Part shown: positions 46,091-54,953 of the stretch, piece by piece
Layout: the number at the start of each line of letters is the position of its first letter
Position numbering within the stretch: the first letter of the stretch is position 1
NCBI GenBank assembly: GCA_002162765.1
Contig: MAAR01000004.1
Location: 556,861-620,860, forward strand
Direction of reading: 5' to 3'
DNA: 64,000 bases
Origin: Flavobacteriales bacterium 34_180_T64
Lineage (GTDB): Bacteria; Bacteroidota; Bacteroidia; Flavobacteriales; Flavobacteriaceae
Made by a program: the position numbers and the translations under genes
Notes under the pieces: generated by a model
The model's input: only the letters and a program-made list of their open reading frames with translations
What the model was told of the DNA's origin: nothing
Databases searched by the model: none

Positions 46091-46825
46091 ATGATAAAAG
46101 CAGTAATCGTTGATGACGAGCCAAAAGCGATCCAAAGCCTGTCTTGGGAGCTCACAAATTACAGTGAGGAAATAGAAATTATACAAACTTTTTCCAACCC
46201 GAATGACGCTATTGATTATCTAGATTCTAATACACCTGATTGTCTGTTTTTAGATATTCAAATGCCAACCATGGATGGATTTCAATTTCTAGATAAACTT
46301 ACTAATAAAGACTTCCCTGTAGTCATTACTACAGCTTATAATAATTATGCAATTAAAGCCTTGAAACATGAAGCCATTGACTACTTACTAAAACCTGTAG
46401 ATTCTGATGATCTTCATGATACCATTAAAAAGATAAAAAAATATAACTCTCGATTGATGAATTCTTCAAAAATCGAAGAAGTTTTAGTTGATTTTAATTC
46501 TAAATTAGAGCAGAAAAAAGTAACCTTAAATACGGATGGGAAACTCATTTTTTTAAATGTAGATGATATTTTATTTGTTGAATCAGATGGCAATTATAGC
46601 ACTGTATTTATGGCAGATAATCAAAAGCTAGTTATGACAAAAAAGTTAAAGGAAGTTAATGCTATGCTTCCTGATCTCTATTTTTTTAGGATTCATAATT
46701 CATATATTATCAATCTTAATAAAATAAAAGAATTCATAAAAAATGAAGGTTATGTCATCATGCAATCTAATCATAAAATTCCTGTGGCAAGGCAGCGTAA
46801 ATCCGATTTTTTAGAGAAATTATAA
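46091..46825 (+). CDS. LytTR-family response regulator
   Basis: DNA-binding response regulator of 244 aa. Receiver domain about 1-120: acidic pocket VDDE (Asp8, Asp9), phospho-acceptor Asp55 in FLDIQMPTMDG, and the Lys of LLKPVDSDD. LytTR DNA-binding domain about 145-244: KLIFLNVDDILFVESDGNYSTVF, then FFRIHNSYIINLNKIKEF. Its cognate kinase starts one base after the stop. The ATG follows the -7 element directly. Target genes cannot be told from the window. Confidence 0.95.
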   Translation: MIKAVIVDDEPKAIQSLSWELTNYSEEIEIIQTFSNPNDAIDYLDSNTPDCLFLDIQMPTMDGFQFLDKLTNKDFPVVITTAYNNYAIKALKHEAIDYLLKPVDSDDLHDTIKKIKKYNSRLMNSSKIEEVLVDFNSKLEQKKVTLNTDGKLIFLNVDDILFVESDGNYSTVFMADNQKLVMTKKLKEVNAMLPDLYFFRIHNSYIINLNKIKEFIKNEGYVIMQSNHKIPVARQRKSDFLEKL

Positions 46826-46826
46826 T

Positions 46827-48818
46827 ATGCCAAATCGCCCTGTACATAACTATAAATTCAGATTAGAGCCAATGCGTTTTATTATTGCTATAGTATTTAT
46901 ATTCCAAATAGGCGCTTTAACTGCTCAAGAGGATAAAGCGGTAACTTTTAATTCGAAAGTTAGTGAGGTTTTGGAACAAAAACCAAATACCTACGAAACG
47001 ATTGAAGGCCTATTTTCTAAGTTCAAATATGACAGCATTAAAATGAAACACTTAGCGTCTAAATCCATTTCGATGCGTTATTTAGAAGGCGAAAGTTATG
47101 CTCTTAATGCTTTAGGAGCTATCTACAGAAATTTATCTTTATATGATAAAGCAATCGCAACCCATCAAAGTGCCAAATTGGCTGCAGAAATGGCAAAAAA
47201 CATAGAATTAGAAGTTATAAGTTTAAACATGTTGGGTGTGGTTTACCGTAGAATGGATTTAGTTAAACCTGCATTAGACTATCATAAAAAAGCACTAGAT
47301 ATTGCGAACTCATTTAAATCTCCTACGCAAGAAATTAAAAAAAGCATTGCAGTTTCTCAAAATAGTATGGGAAACATCTACTTAACATTAAAACAATATG
47401 ATCTTGCTATTAGTCAGTTTAGCAAGTCCCTTGGCATTGAATTAGCATCTAATAATAAGCTGGGACTTGCTATTAATTATCAAAATATAGGCTATGCTAA
47501 AGAAGCAAAAGGCCTGCTTGATGCCGCTTTAGTTGACTATCAAACATCCTTAAAATATAATGAAGAAATAGATTCCGAAATAGGTCGGGTAATTTGCTAT
47601 AATAGTATTGGAAAAATATATATCAAAAAAGAAAAATATCAAGACGCAAAATTGATTATTGAAGACGCCCTTCGAAAGGCTATAAAGGTTGGTGATCAAT
47701 TTTATATCTCTTCATCTTATATTAATTTAGGTTGGGTTCAAAATCGATTAAATCTAGATGAACTTTCAGAATCTAATCTAAAAACGGCCCGTTATATTGC
47801 TGAAAAATATGGTTTAAAATCTGCAATTGTAGAAGCCGATAAGCATCTTTCAGAATTATATAGCAAAAATGGAGATTTTGAAACTGCCATGAGTTATTAT
47901 AAGAATTCTGTAGATTTAGAGGGCACAATATCTAACGACAGGAATTTACAATACGTTAATGATATCATCGTGCAATATCAAAACGAAATTAAGAACAACC
48001 AAATAAAAGCACTTGCCAACGAAAATGAAATTGTAAAATCAAAATTGGATCGAAACCGAAAAACGTTTTGGATTGCTTTATTAGGTCTTGTAATTATTGG
48101 CGGCGCTTTTATTTCCTTTAGTAGACATCGTCAACTCAAACAAGACAAACTCATCCTAACGCTAGAGCAAGATATGCTCCGAAGCCAGATGAATCCACAT
48201 TTTATTTTTAATTCTCTTAATTCAATAAAGCTTTATATCATCAATAATGAAAAGGAAAATGCTGTTTACTATCTAAATAAATTTTCAAAACTCATTAGAA
48301 AGATCCTAATCTCTTCTACCGAAAAAGAAATGTCTCTTGAAGATGAATTAGAAACAATGCAACTTTATATGAACATCGAAAACATTCGTTTCTCTAATGA
48401 AATTGATTTCACTATTAATGTAGATGAAAATATAAATACATTAAGCATTAAAGTGCCTTCAATGATTTTGCAACCTTTTATTGAGAATGCACTATGGCAT
48501 GGGTTATCGTCTTCAAAACAAGCAGAAAAGAAGATAGACTTAAAAGTGTCTGAACTAACCAATGACTATGTAACAATTTCGATTATTGACAATGGAATAG
48601 GAAGAACCGAATCTGAAAAAATAAATAAACAAAAATTTCTGAAGAGAAAATCTGTTGGAATTGAATTAACAAAAGCTCGATTGGCAAACTTCTCAAAAAA
48701 TTACACGAATCTTTATAAAATGGATATCGTAGATTTAATGGATATTAATAAAAAAACTATTGGAACAAAGGTGACTTTAAAAATCCCTGTTCGCTCAGTT
48801 GTTTTAAAAACCGTGTAA
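46827..48818 (+). CDS. LytS-type sensor histidine kinase with periplasmic TPR repeats
   Basis: A 663-aa kinase paired with the LytTR regulator. It has an N-terminal signal segment (FIIAIVFIFQIGALTAQ; an in-frame ATG at 46872 would place it at the very N-terminus), then about seven TPR units at about 65-370 (ALGAIYRNLSLYDKAIATHQ, NSMGNIYLTLKQYDLAISQF and others), a coiled coil, and one TM helix at about 412-431. The His_kinase domain follows with LRSQMNPHFIFNSLNSIKLYI (phospho-acceptor His) and the ATPase N box LQPFIENALWHGL and IIDNGIG. The gene starts one base after the regulator stop and converges with the next gene, with one base between stops. Confidence 0.93.
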   Translation: MPNRPVHNYKFRLEPMRFIIAIVFIFQIGALTAQEDKAVTFNSKVSEVLEQKPNTYETIEGLFSKFKYDSIKMKHLASKSISMRYLEGESYALNALGAIYRNLSLYDKAIATHQSAKLAAEMAKNIELEVISLNMLGVVYRRMDLVKPALDYHKKALDIANSFKSPTQEIKKSIAVSQNSMGNIYLTLKQYDLAISQFSKSLGIELASNNKLGLAINYQNIGYAKEAKGLLDAALVDYQTSLKYNEEIDSEIGRVICYNSIGKIYIKKEKYQDAKLIIEDALRKAIKVGDQFYISSSYINLGWVQNRLNLDELSESNLKTARYIAEKYGLKSAIVEADKHLSELYSKNGDFETAMSYYKNSVDLEGTISNDRNLQYVNDIIVQYQNEIKNNQIKALANENEIVKSKLDRNRKTFWIALLGLVIIGGAFISFSRHRQLKQDKLILTLEQDMLRSQMNPHFIFNSLNSIKLYIINNEKENAVYYLNKFSKLIRKILISSTEKEMSLEDELETMQLYMNIENIRFSNEIDFTINVDENINTLSIKVPSMILQPFIENALWHGLSSSKQAEKKIDLKVSELTNDYVTISIIDNGIGRTESEKINKQKFLKRKSVGIELTKARLANFSKNYTNLYKMDIVDLMDINKKTIGTKVTLKIPVRSVVLKTV

Positions 48819-48819
48819 T

Positions 48820-49392
48820 TTAACGGTCAAACTTACTACTCGCTATAGTCTCTAGCTCCATATACCAATCTTCTCCAAACTTTCTAATTAAAGCCTGTTT
48901 TACAAACTTATAAACTGGAACTTGAAGTTCTTTCCCAAGCGTACACGCATCATCACAAATCTGCCACTTATGATAATTTACAGCTGAGAACTCGCTGTAA
49001 TCTTTTACTCTAATTGGGTATAAATGGCAAGACACTGGTTTTTTCCAATCAATTTCACCCTGATTATGAGCCTCTTCAATGGCGCAAAGCGCAACACCTT
49101 TATCATCAAAATTCACATAGGCACAATCTGCTCCATTAATTAAGGGTGTTTCTAGTTCCCCATCTTTAGTAGTAATAAAAGTGCCCTCTTTTTCAATAAC
49201 CGCTATCCCTTCTTTACGTAGAAAAGGTTTGACTTTTGGATAAATCTTATCAAGGATTAAGGCTTCATTTTTTTCTAATGGTGCACCTGCATCTCCATCA
49301 ACACAGCACGCCCCTTTACATGCCGAAAGATTGCAAACAAAATCCTTTTCAATAATATCCTCTGAAACTATAGTTTTTCCTAGTTGAAACAT
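48820..49392 (-). CDS. DUF3109-family cysteine-rich protein
   Basis: A 190-aa cytoplasmic protein with conserved cysteine clusters: CNLSACKGACCVDGDAGAP near the N-terminus, then CAYV, CAIEE, PVSCHLYPIRV and ICDDACTLG. This arrangement matches DUF3109, which resembles the zinc/iron-cluster (UPF0153-like) protein families; Cys pairs probably bind metal. Function is not established. Its start is four bases after a -7 element (49397-49404), giving a leaderless transcript. Confidence 0.85.
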   Translation of the reverse strand: MFQLGKTIVSEDIIEKDFVCNLSACKGACCVDGDAGAPLEKNEALILDKIYPKVKPFLRKEGIAVIEKEGTFITTKDGELETPLINGADCAYVNFDDKGVALCAIEEAHNQGEIDWKKPVSCHLYPIRVKDYSEFSAVNYHKWQICDDACTLGKELQVPVYKFVKQALIRKFGEDWYMELETIASSKFDR

Positions 49393-49396
49393 GCCG

Positions 49397-49404
49397 CAAA
49401 GATA
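49397..49404 (-). promoter_or_regulatory. -7 element immediately before the DUF3109 start
   Basis: On the minus strand TATCTTTG, followed by CGGC and the ATG. A start site 4-6 nt downstream would fall on the start codon. Confidence 0.6.
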
Positions 49405-49516
49405 ACTGATATTAAATCAAAAAAACTAGTTGATTTAGCTCATAAATTTTACAATAGAATAATATTAGTATTAATAATTAAATTCCGAACTTTGCGTAGT
49501 ATTTGAAACAAATCTC

Positions 49517-50104
49517 ATGGAATTAAATTTTAAAGAAATATTTACAGCTTTTATGGTACTTTTCGCTGTAATAGATATTATTGGCAATATTCCAATAATT
49601 ATTGACTTACGTAAAAAAGCTGGTCATATTCAAAGTGAAAAGGCTGCGCTAATAGCAGGAGTAATTATGGTTTTATTTCTGTTTTTAGGTCAAAGTATAT
49701 TGAGCCTTATTGGTGTAGATGTAAATAGCTTTGCAGTGGCTGGTGCATTTATTTTGTTTTTTATAGCATTAGAAATGATTCTCGGAATCACACTTTATAA
49801 AGATGATGAACATACTGCAATGACGGCTTCTGTTTTTCCATTAGCGTTTCCATTAATTGCAGGACCTGGTAGTTTAACTACACTTTTGTCATTAAGAGCT
49901 GAATTTAGTATAGAGAACATTATAGTAGCTGTTATTTTAAATGTAGTTGTTATCTATATTGTTTTAAAAACCTCAGCACGAATAGAACGGCTTATTGGTC
50001 AGAATGGTATTAGTATTATTAGAAAGATATTTGGCGTTGTTTTATTAGCTATAGCTGTTAAATTATTTGCTCATAATATCAAGGCCTTATTTGAACTCGC
50101 ATAA
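49517..50104 (+). CDS. MarC-family integral membrane protein
   Basis: A 195-aa protein with six predicted TM helices (about 8-28, 43-65, 70-92, 105-125, 138-158, 172-192). It has family features: AVIDIIGNIPIIIDL in the first helix and FPLAFPLIAGPGSLTTLLSL in the middle. MarC proteins were once linked to multiple antibiotic resistance, but that link was not upheld; transport substrate is unknown. First gene of a tight three-gene group with the 65-aa membrane protein and the FAD protein (9 and 6 bp gaps). Confidence 0.9.
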   Translation: MELNFKEIFTAFMVLFAVIDIIGNIPIIIDLRKKAGHIQSEKAALIAGVIMVLFLFLGQSILSLIGVDVNSFAVAGAFILFFIALEMILGITLYKDDEHTAMTASVFPLAFPLIAGPGSLTTLLSLRAEFSIENIIVAVILNVVVIYIVLKTSARIERLIGQNGISIIRKIFGVVLLAIAVKLFAHNIKALFELA

Positions 50105-50113
50105 GAATCAATT

Positions 50114-50311
50114 ATGAAAATATTCACAATAGTTTTTACAATAATTGCACTAGCACTTATTATTTTCAACATTACTAAAATAAATTTTGATGCACCATTT
50201 CAAGGTGATAGCACGATTGCATTAATTACGATTTTCACAGCATTATGTGGCATCATTTTGCTACAAATTTTTAGACTTTCAAAGCGTATCGAAAAACAAT
50301 CTAAAAAATAA
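50114..50311 (+). CDS. Small two-helix membrane protein (65 aa), function unknown
   Basis: Two hydrophobic helices (about 4-22 and 35-53) joined by a short polar loop (NFDAPFQGDST), with a basic C-terminal tail (RLSKRIEKQSKK). It is 9 bp after the MarC gene and 6 bp before the FAD protein gene, so it is clearly part of the operon. I do not recognise a named family. Confidence 0.7.
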   Translation: MKIFTIVFTIIALALIIFNITKINFDAPFQGDSTIALITIFTALCGIILLQIFRLSKRIEKQSKK

Positions 50312-50317
50312 GTACTT

Positions 50318-50920
50318 ATGTATGATGTTCTAGTTGTTGGAGGAGGCGCTGCTGGTATGTCATGTGCCTTAGTTCTAGGATCTGCCAGTCAAAAATCATT
50401 TGCTGTTGATAAACACATTGGCATATTTACGCATCAAAAAACATCACACCTTCAAAGCGCGTTATTTAATAATGTTTTAGGGCTAGACCCTGGAACAACA
50501 GGACTGTCTATATTAGAAAAGGGTAAAACACAATTAGCCTCGCAATATCCTCATGTCGATCAAATAGATGCGGAAAAGGTTTGTGAAATATCTCGCATTT
50601 CTTCAGGGTTTAGTATTACTACTAATAAAAATTCATATACCACAAAAATTGTAGTTGTAGCCGTTGGTTATACAAATTTGATAACAATAAAAGGATTGGA
50701 ACAATACATAAAACCACATCCCAGGACTGCTACGGAGAAACAACGTGTTTGGTTAAAAAATGATGATCATCTCATTGAAAAAGGCTTATATGTAGCTGGA
50801 ACTTTGGCAGGTTGGCGTAGTCAATTTGCAATGGCTTCTGGAAGCGGTGCTCATGTTGCTACAGACATATTAACCCTATGGAATAATGGAAAGCAAACAA
50901 AAATCCATGACAAGGTTTAA
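50318..50920 (+). CDS. Short FAD-dependent oxidoreductase, thioredoxin-reductase-like
   Basis: A 200-aa flavoprotein with an N-terminal Rossmann dinucleotide motif VLVVGGGAAGMSCALVLG and a C-terminal FAD-contact segment GLYVAGTLAGWRSQFAMASGSGAHVA, as in the FAD domain of thioredoxin reductase. It lacks the NADPH domain and the redox CxxC, so it is the FAD domain alone (usual TrxR is ~310 aa). No frameshift is visible, so the short form is probably native. The electron partner and substrate are unknown. Its stop overlaps the convergent S41 protease gene by four bases. Confidence 0.8.
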   Translation: MYDVLVVGGGAAGMSCALVLGSASQKSFAVDKHIGIFTHQKTSHLQSALFNNVLGLDPGTTGLSILEKGKTQLASQYPHVDQIDAEKVCEISRISSGFSITTNKNSYTTKIVVVAVGYTNLITIKGLEQYIKPHPRTATEKQRVWLKNDDHLIEKGLYVAGTLAGWRSQFAMASGSGAHVATDILTLWNNGKQTKIHDKV

Positions 50921-52521
50921 AGCTCAGTAAGCTGAGTCTTACTTAACTTTATTACTTCTTCAATCATAGCATCTGCAGCATTTATAATTTGTTCTGAAGC
51001 ATTACTTCCATATAATTGATTTGCCAAGTCTGCTTTGATTAGTTTTTTCATAACATCATGATAGGCTACAAACGTTATTTTAGTACGTTCTTTCAGATTC
51101 AAATAATCTTGAAACTGAATTACTATGTCATCACTAATTTCAAAATTGGCTATGAAATCCGCTTCAGAAACGTCTTTATAAACGCTCCGATCTTTATCCA
51201 ACTCTTCAAAAACAAAATTGCTGATGTATCCTCGTTGTTTAATGTAGTTTAATGTTTCATTTTGAACACTCGTATCTAGAGGCACGAAGATGTCAGGAAT
51301 GATCCCTCCTCCACCATAAACTACCTTACCATTAGGTGTTATGAATTTCAAGGAATCCGCAATTTGTATACTCGATTCGCTATTAAACTCTCCACTACTT
51401 AGCCGTTTATAATATTCGTTATAATAGGAGTCACTATCACCATTACTGTAAGGCCTCTGTATTGAGCGTCCTGTTGGCGTATAATACCTAGCAACCGTTA
51501 ATCGTACTGCACTGCCATCACCTAAAGCCATTTGTCGCTGTACTAATCCTTTCCCATAACTTCGTCTTCCTACGATGGTCCCTTTATCGTTATCCTGAAG
51601 CGCGCCAGCAACAATTTCACTCGCTGATGCAGAGTTCTCATTAATGAGAATATAAATGTCTCCGTCTTCAAAATCACCTTTACGAGTCGCGTAGCTATTC
51701 TCTATTTTTCCGGATTTGTTTTTCGTAAACAAAATAAGCTTATTATTTACCAAGAACTCATCCACTATTTGCTCAGCAATAGCCATAAAACCTCCTGGAT
51801 TATCTCTTAAATCTAAGGCTAATTGAGTAGCACCTCGATCCTGTAATTTATCTAAAGCTGATTTAAATTCTCTATATGTAGACTCAGCAAATCGATTCAC
51901 TTTAATATATCCTAGATTATCAGTTAGCATATACGCCGCGTCAACACTTTTAATAGGAATGTCAGTGTATTTAACTTTAAACGTCAATATTTCGTTATCA
52001 CTAGGCCTATATACCTTCAATGTAATCTTACTATTCTTTTCTCCTTTTAATTTTTGAACTATGGCTTCATTTGTCCATTCTTTTCCAAAGATTGAATCAC
52101 CATTAGCAGTAATTATTCTATCACCTCCTTTAATACCAGCCCTTTCACTTGGACCTCCTTCAGTAGGTCGAATTACAGTAATGGTATCTCTATACGTGTA
52201 AAAACTTACGCCTATTCCAACAAAATCTCCTTTCATTTTTTCAGCATCGCGCTGATATTCGCTTTTAGGGATATATGTAGAATGTGGATCGAGATTATCT
52301 AATATTTCATTCACAGTTACATCAACAATGCTATCTGTATTGACATCATCAACATATTCAAAGTCAATATAATCTATGAGTCTGTTAAGTTTATCTTTTT
52401 TACTGTTTGACGTAAATAAGCGATCAGAAGAATCGGTAAAATTTAACTTCCCTCCTATAAAAATACCCGTTGCAATTGCAACACCAAGAAGTAATGGTAT
52501 GTATTTTTTTTGAAATCCCAT
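50917..52521 (-). CDS. S41-family C-terminal processing peptidase (CtpA/Prc type)
   Basis: Periplasmic serine peptidase of 534 aa. It has an N-terminal signal anchor (PLLLGVAIATGIFIGG), a helical region, a PDZ domain at about 90-175 (VGIGVSFYTYRDTITVIRPTEGG and AGIKGGDRIITANG), then the S41 catalytic core: NENSASASEIVAGALQDN with the nucleophile Ser and RRSYGKGLVQ with the general-base Lys. The C-terminal ~130 residues are an extra helical domain. Its ATG overlaps the stop of the upstream dCMP deaminase gene by one base, so translation is coupled. Confidence 0.94.
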   Translation of the reverse strand: MGFQKKYIPLLLGVAIATGIFIGGKLNFTDSSDRLFTSNSKKDKLNRLIDYIDFEYVDDVNTDSIVDVTVNEILDNLDPHSTYIPKSEYQRDAEKMKGDFVGIGVSFYTYRDTITVIRPTEGGPSERAGIKGGDRIITANGDSIFGKEWTNEAIVQKLKGEKNSKITLKVYRPSDNEILTFKVKYTDIPIKSVDAAYMLTDNLGYIKVNRFAESTYREFKSALDKLQDRGATQLALDLRDNPGGFMAIAEQIVDEFLVNNKLILFTKNKSGKIENSYATRKGDFEDGDIYILINENSASASEIVAGALQDNDKGTIVGRRSYGKGLVQRQMALGDGSAVRLTVARYYTPTGRSIQRPYSNGDSDSYYNEYYKRLSSGEFNSESSIQIADSLKFITPNGKVVYGGGGIIPDIFVPLDTSVQNETLNYIKQRGYISNFVFEELDKDRSVYKDVSEADFIANFEISDDIVIQFQDYLNLKERTKITFVAYHDVMKKLIKADLANQLYGSNASEQIINAADAMIEEVIKLSKTQLTEL

Positions 52522-52952
52522 TATGCTTTTAAATCTTCAATTAATTCCAAATCAATCCCAGCCTTTTTTAAAAAATCAACTCCAGAACAATCTTTATATG
52601 CTTCCCTATAAACCACTCTTATAATTCCAGCTTGATGAATCAACTTACTACATTCTTTACAAGGCGATAATGTAATATATAAAGTTGCGCCTTTACAGGA
52701 TTGAGTAGAAGCGGCAACTTTTAAAATTGCATTTGCTTCTGCATGTAGCACATACCATTTCGTATACCCGTCGTCATCTTCACAATAGTTTTCAAAACCT
52801 GTTGGTGTGCCATTATAACCATCAGAAATTATCATTCTATCTTTTACAATTAAAGCGCCTACTTGTTTACGTTTACAATGCGATAATTTTCCCCATTCTT
52901 TAGCTATTCTCAAATATGCTTTATCGTATCGTAATTGTTTTTCTTTTGGCAT
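52521..52952 (-). CDS. Deoxycytidylate (dCMP) deaminase
   Basis: Zinc enzyme converting dCMP to dUMP, supplying thymidylate synthesis. The 143-aa protein has the CDA-fold ligands HAEANAIL (His, catalytic Glu) and LSPCKECSKLI (two Cys), an upstream substrate loop GYNGTPTGFENYCEDDDG, which is typical of dCMP deaminases (ComEB-like), and an N-terminal helix YDKAYLRIAKEWGKLSHCKRKQVGA. Promoter element at 52983-52990. Translationally coupled to the S41 peptidase gene. Confidence 0.94.
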   Translation of the reverse strand: MPKEKQLRYDKAYLRIAKEWGKLSHCKRKQVGALIVKDRMIISDGYNGTPTGFENYCEDDDGYTKWYVLHAEANAILKVAASTQSCKGATLYITLSPCKECSKLIHQAGIIRVVYREAYKDCSGVDFLKKAGIDLELIEDLKA

Positions 52953-52982
52953 TAGGTATTTTAAAATTTATAGACTAGGCTT

Positions 52983-52990
52983 CAAATGTA
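52983..52990 (-). promoter_or_regulatory. -7 element of the dCMP deaminase-S41 peptidase operon
   Basis: On the minus strand TACATTTG, exact TAnnTTTG, about 30 bp before the ATG at 52952. Confidence 0.5.
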
Positions 52991-53073
52991 ATGATTATTC
53001 AAAATGTAATTGATATCTAATACTTTAGATAACGTTAAAGTTTTACCAAATCTTATTTTGCTTTCTTAATATT

Positions 53074-53664
53074 TTAAGATATCATTTCACTTCGTAATAG
53101 CATTGGAATTAAAAATCCTACTACAATGGCTGAAATGACCATAACCCAATCTCGTTTAGAAAATCTAAAAATTGTCTGACACAGAAAACTAATAAATAGA
53201 ACAATAAACACAACTATTAGCTGCCCTATTTCAATTCCTAAAGCAAACTCTAAAAGGACTACAATTTTATTCTCAGAAGATTTCACAATAGATTCGAACG
53301 CGCTTGCAAATCCGAGTCCATGTATTAATCCAAAAAACAATGTCGTAAAAAACAGAAGTCCCACTTTTTCATTGCCTGCCTTTTTTCCAGAAGTAAACAC
53401 ATTGAATACGGCAACAATTAAAATGGTTACTGGTATTAAAAATTCTACTAACTTGTTATTCACACTAATCACATCATACGTTGCTAATACGAGCGATAAT
53501 GAATGGCCAATTGTAAAAACAGTAACTAACATTAACACACGTTTCCAGTCTTTAAATAAGTAAGGAATTGCGAGTACTATTAAAAATAGAATGTGATCGT
53601 AGGCACCTAAATTAAGCACGTGGTACATGCCTTCTTGTAGATGAGTTAAAAAGCTATTAAGCAT
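53074..53664 (-). CDS. HupE/UreJ-family membrane protein
   Basis: A 196-aa inner-membrane protein with six TM helices. It has the family's metal-binding-like histidines: GAYDHILFLI near residue 23, TIGHSLSLVL near 54 and GLIHGLGFASAFE near 115. HupE/UreJ proteins are nickel or cobalt permeases in some bacteria, but Flavobacterial members usually occur, as here, away from hydrogenase and urease genes, so the cargo is uncertain. Single gene with a -7 element at 53687-53694. Confidence 0.85.
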   Translation of the reverse strand: MLNSFLTHLQEGMYHVLNLGAYDHILFLIVLAIPYLFKDWKRVLMLVTVFTIGHSLSLVLATYDVISVNNKLVEFLIPVTILIVAVFNVFTSGKKAGNEKVGLLFFTTLFFGLIHGLGFASAFESIVKSSENKIVVLLEFALGIEIGQLIVVFIVLFISFLCQTIFRFSKRDWVMVISAIVVGFLIPMLLRSEMIS

Positions 53665-53686
53665 AATCGTTGTATTTGGGATAAAT

Positions 53687-53694
53687 CAAAGGTA
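53687..53694 (-). promoter_or_regulatory. -7 element of the HupE/UreJ gene
   Basis: On the minus strand TACCTTTG, exact TAnnTTTG, 22 bp before the ATG at 53664. Confidence 0.5.
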
Positions 53695-53732
53695 CAATTT
53701 ATTCAATATATACAAAGTTTGAAGGATTTTTG

Positions 53733-54953
53733 TTAACGTCGTCTATTTGCTAATAATGGTGGTGGTTCGCCTGTAAAAGGGTTCCATCTGCTAATTGATT
53801 TAGCTTCCATACCTGCTGCACTAATTACAGCTCTATCACCAAAACGTTCGCGCATACTGTCAATTGCCTCACTTAAATTAAGATGCATCTCATTGTCTTC
53901 AAACAGGTTAATTTGATGACCGCCTTCTACCAAATGACTAAACCGTACACCAATAAGACGCACTAATAGTCTTCGGCTATAGAGTTTTTTATACAAGCCT
54001 AAAACCACAGGAATAATATTATGATCCATTGCACTGTAAGGTATCCGCTGTTGTTGTGTATAGGTTTGAAAATCTGAATATCTAATTTTAAAGGTCACAC
54101 AAGCTGTAAGTTTATTGCCTCGACGCAATTGATAGGCTAAATTTTCAGCCATGGCAATAATGATACTTTTAAGTTTGTTTACATCAGTCGTATCTTTATT
54201 AAATGTACGTTCAGTAGAAATTGATTTACGCTCGTGATATTGTACCACAGGAGAATTATCAATACCATTCGCTTTTTTCCAGATACTCAATCCGTTTTTA
54301 CCAAGCACTTTATACATCAATTCCATGGGCATTTCCTGTACGGTCCTAATCTGTTTGACTCCTAAATCACAAAGCGATTTATATGTAACCTCACCCACCA
54401 TAGGTATTTTTCGAACAGATAATGGTGCTAAAAAAGGTTTTTCATTTCCCTTCAAAACCCGGATTTCATTATTCGGTTTTGCCTCACCTGTAGCCACTTT
54501 AGAAACTGTTTTATTAATTGATAGGCCAAAAGAAATTGGTAAGCCTGTTTCTTTTATAATACGTTGACGTAATTCTGAAGCTAGCTTATGGCATCCGAAA
54601 AACTTATCCATTCCCGTAAGGTCAATATAAAACTCATCAATTGATGTTTTTTCATACAGAGGCACACTCTCCTTAATGACATCTGTAACATCTTTTGAGA
54701 AACTAGAATACACCCCTGAATTTCCTCGTAAAATAATGGCTTCAGGACATAGTTGTTTTGCCATACGCATTGGCATGGCTGAATGTATTCCAAACTGACG
54801 TGCCTCATAGCTACAAGATGCTACTACGCCCCGATCGGAAGTGCCTCCAATAAGCACAGGCTTTCCTATTAGACGACTGTCGGACAAGCGCTCACAAGAC
54901 ACAAAAAATGTATCTAAATCCATATGTACAATGGCACGATTCTTATCTAACAT
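53733..54953 (-). CDS. dinB: Y-family DNA polymerase (DinB/Pol IV type)
   Basis: Translesion polymerase of 406 aa. Catalytic acids are in HMDLDTFFVSCERL and SIDEFYIDLTGMD; the steric-gate region FFVS and the loop SCSYEARQFGIHSAMPMRMA are typical. The little-finger domain follows (KSISTERTFNKDTTDV), then QINLF near residue 355, a beta-clamp-binding pentapeptide. Its start overlaps the end of the DnaE-type polymerase gene by 11 bp, so the two are translated from one mRNA. The pairing resembles the ImuB/DnaE2 mutagenesis cassette, but here the Y-family member keeps its catalytic residues, unlike ImuB. Confidence 0.94.
   Translation of the reverse strand: MLDKNRAIVHMDLDTFFVSCERLSDSRLIGKPVLIGGTSDRGVVASCSYEARQFGIHSAMPMRMAKQLCPEAIILRGNSGVYSSFSKDVTDVIKESVPLYEKTSIDEFYIDLTGMDKFFGCHKLASELRQRIIKETGLPISFGLSINKTVSKVATGEAKPNNEIRVLKGNEKPFLAPLSVRKIPMVGEVTYKSLCDLGVKQIRTVQEMPMELMYKVLGKNGLSIWKKANGIDNSPVVQYHERKSISTERTFNKDTTDVNKLKSIIIAMAENLAYQLRRGNKLTACVTFKIRYSDFQTYTQQQRIPYSAMDHNIIPVVLGLYKKLYSRRLLVRLIGVRFSHLVEGGHQINLFEDNEMHLNLSEAIDSMRERFGDRAVISAAGMEAKSISRWNPFTGEPPPLLANRRR

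Noticed and set aside
49517..50104. Antibiotic resistance function for the MarC protein
   Set aside because: The family name is historical and the resistance link was not upheld; only membrane topology is supported.
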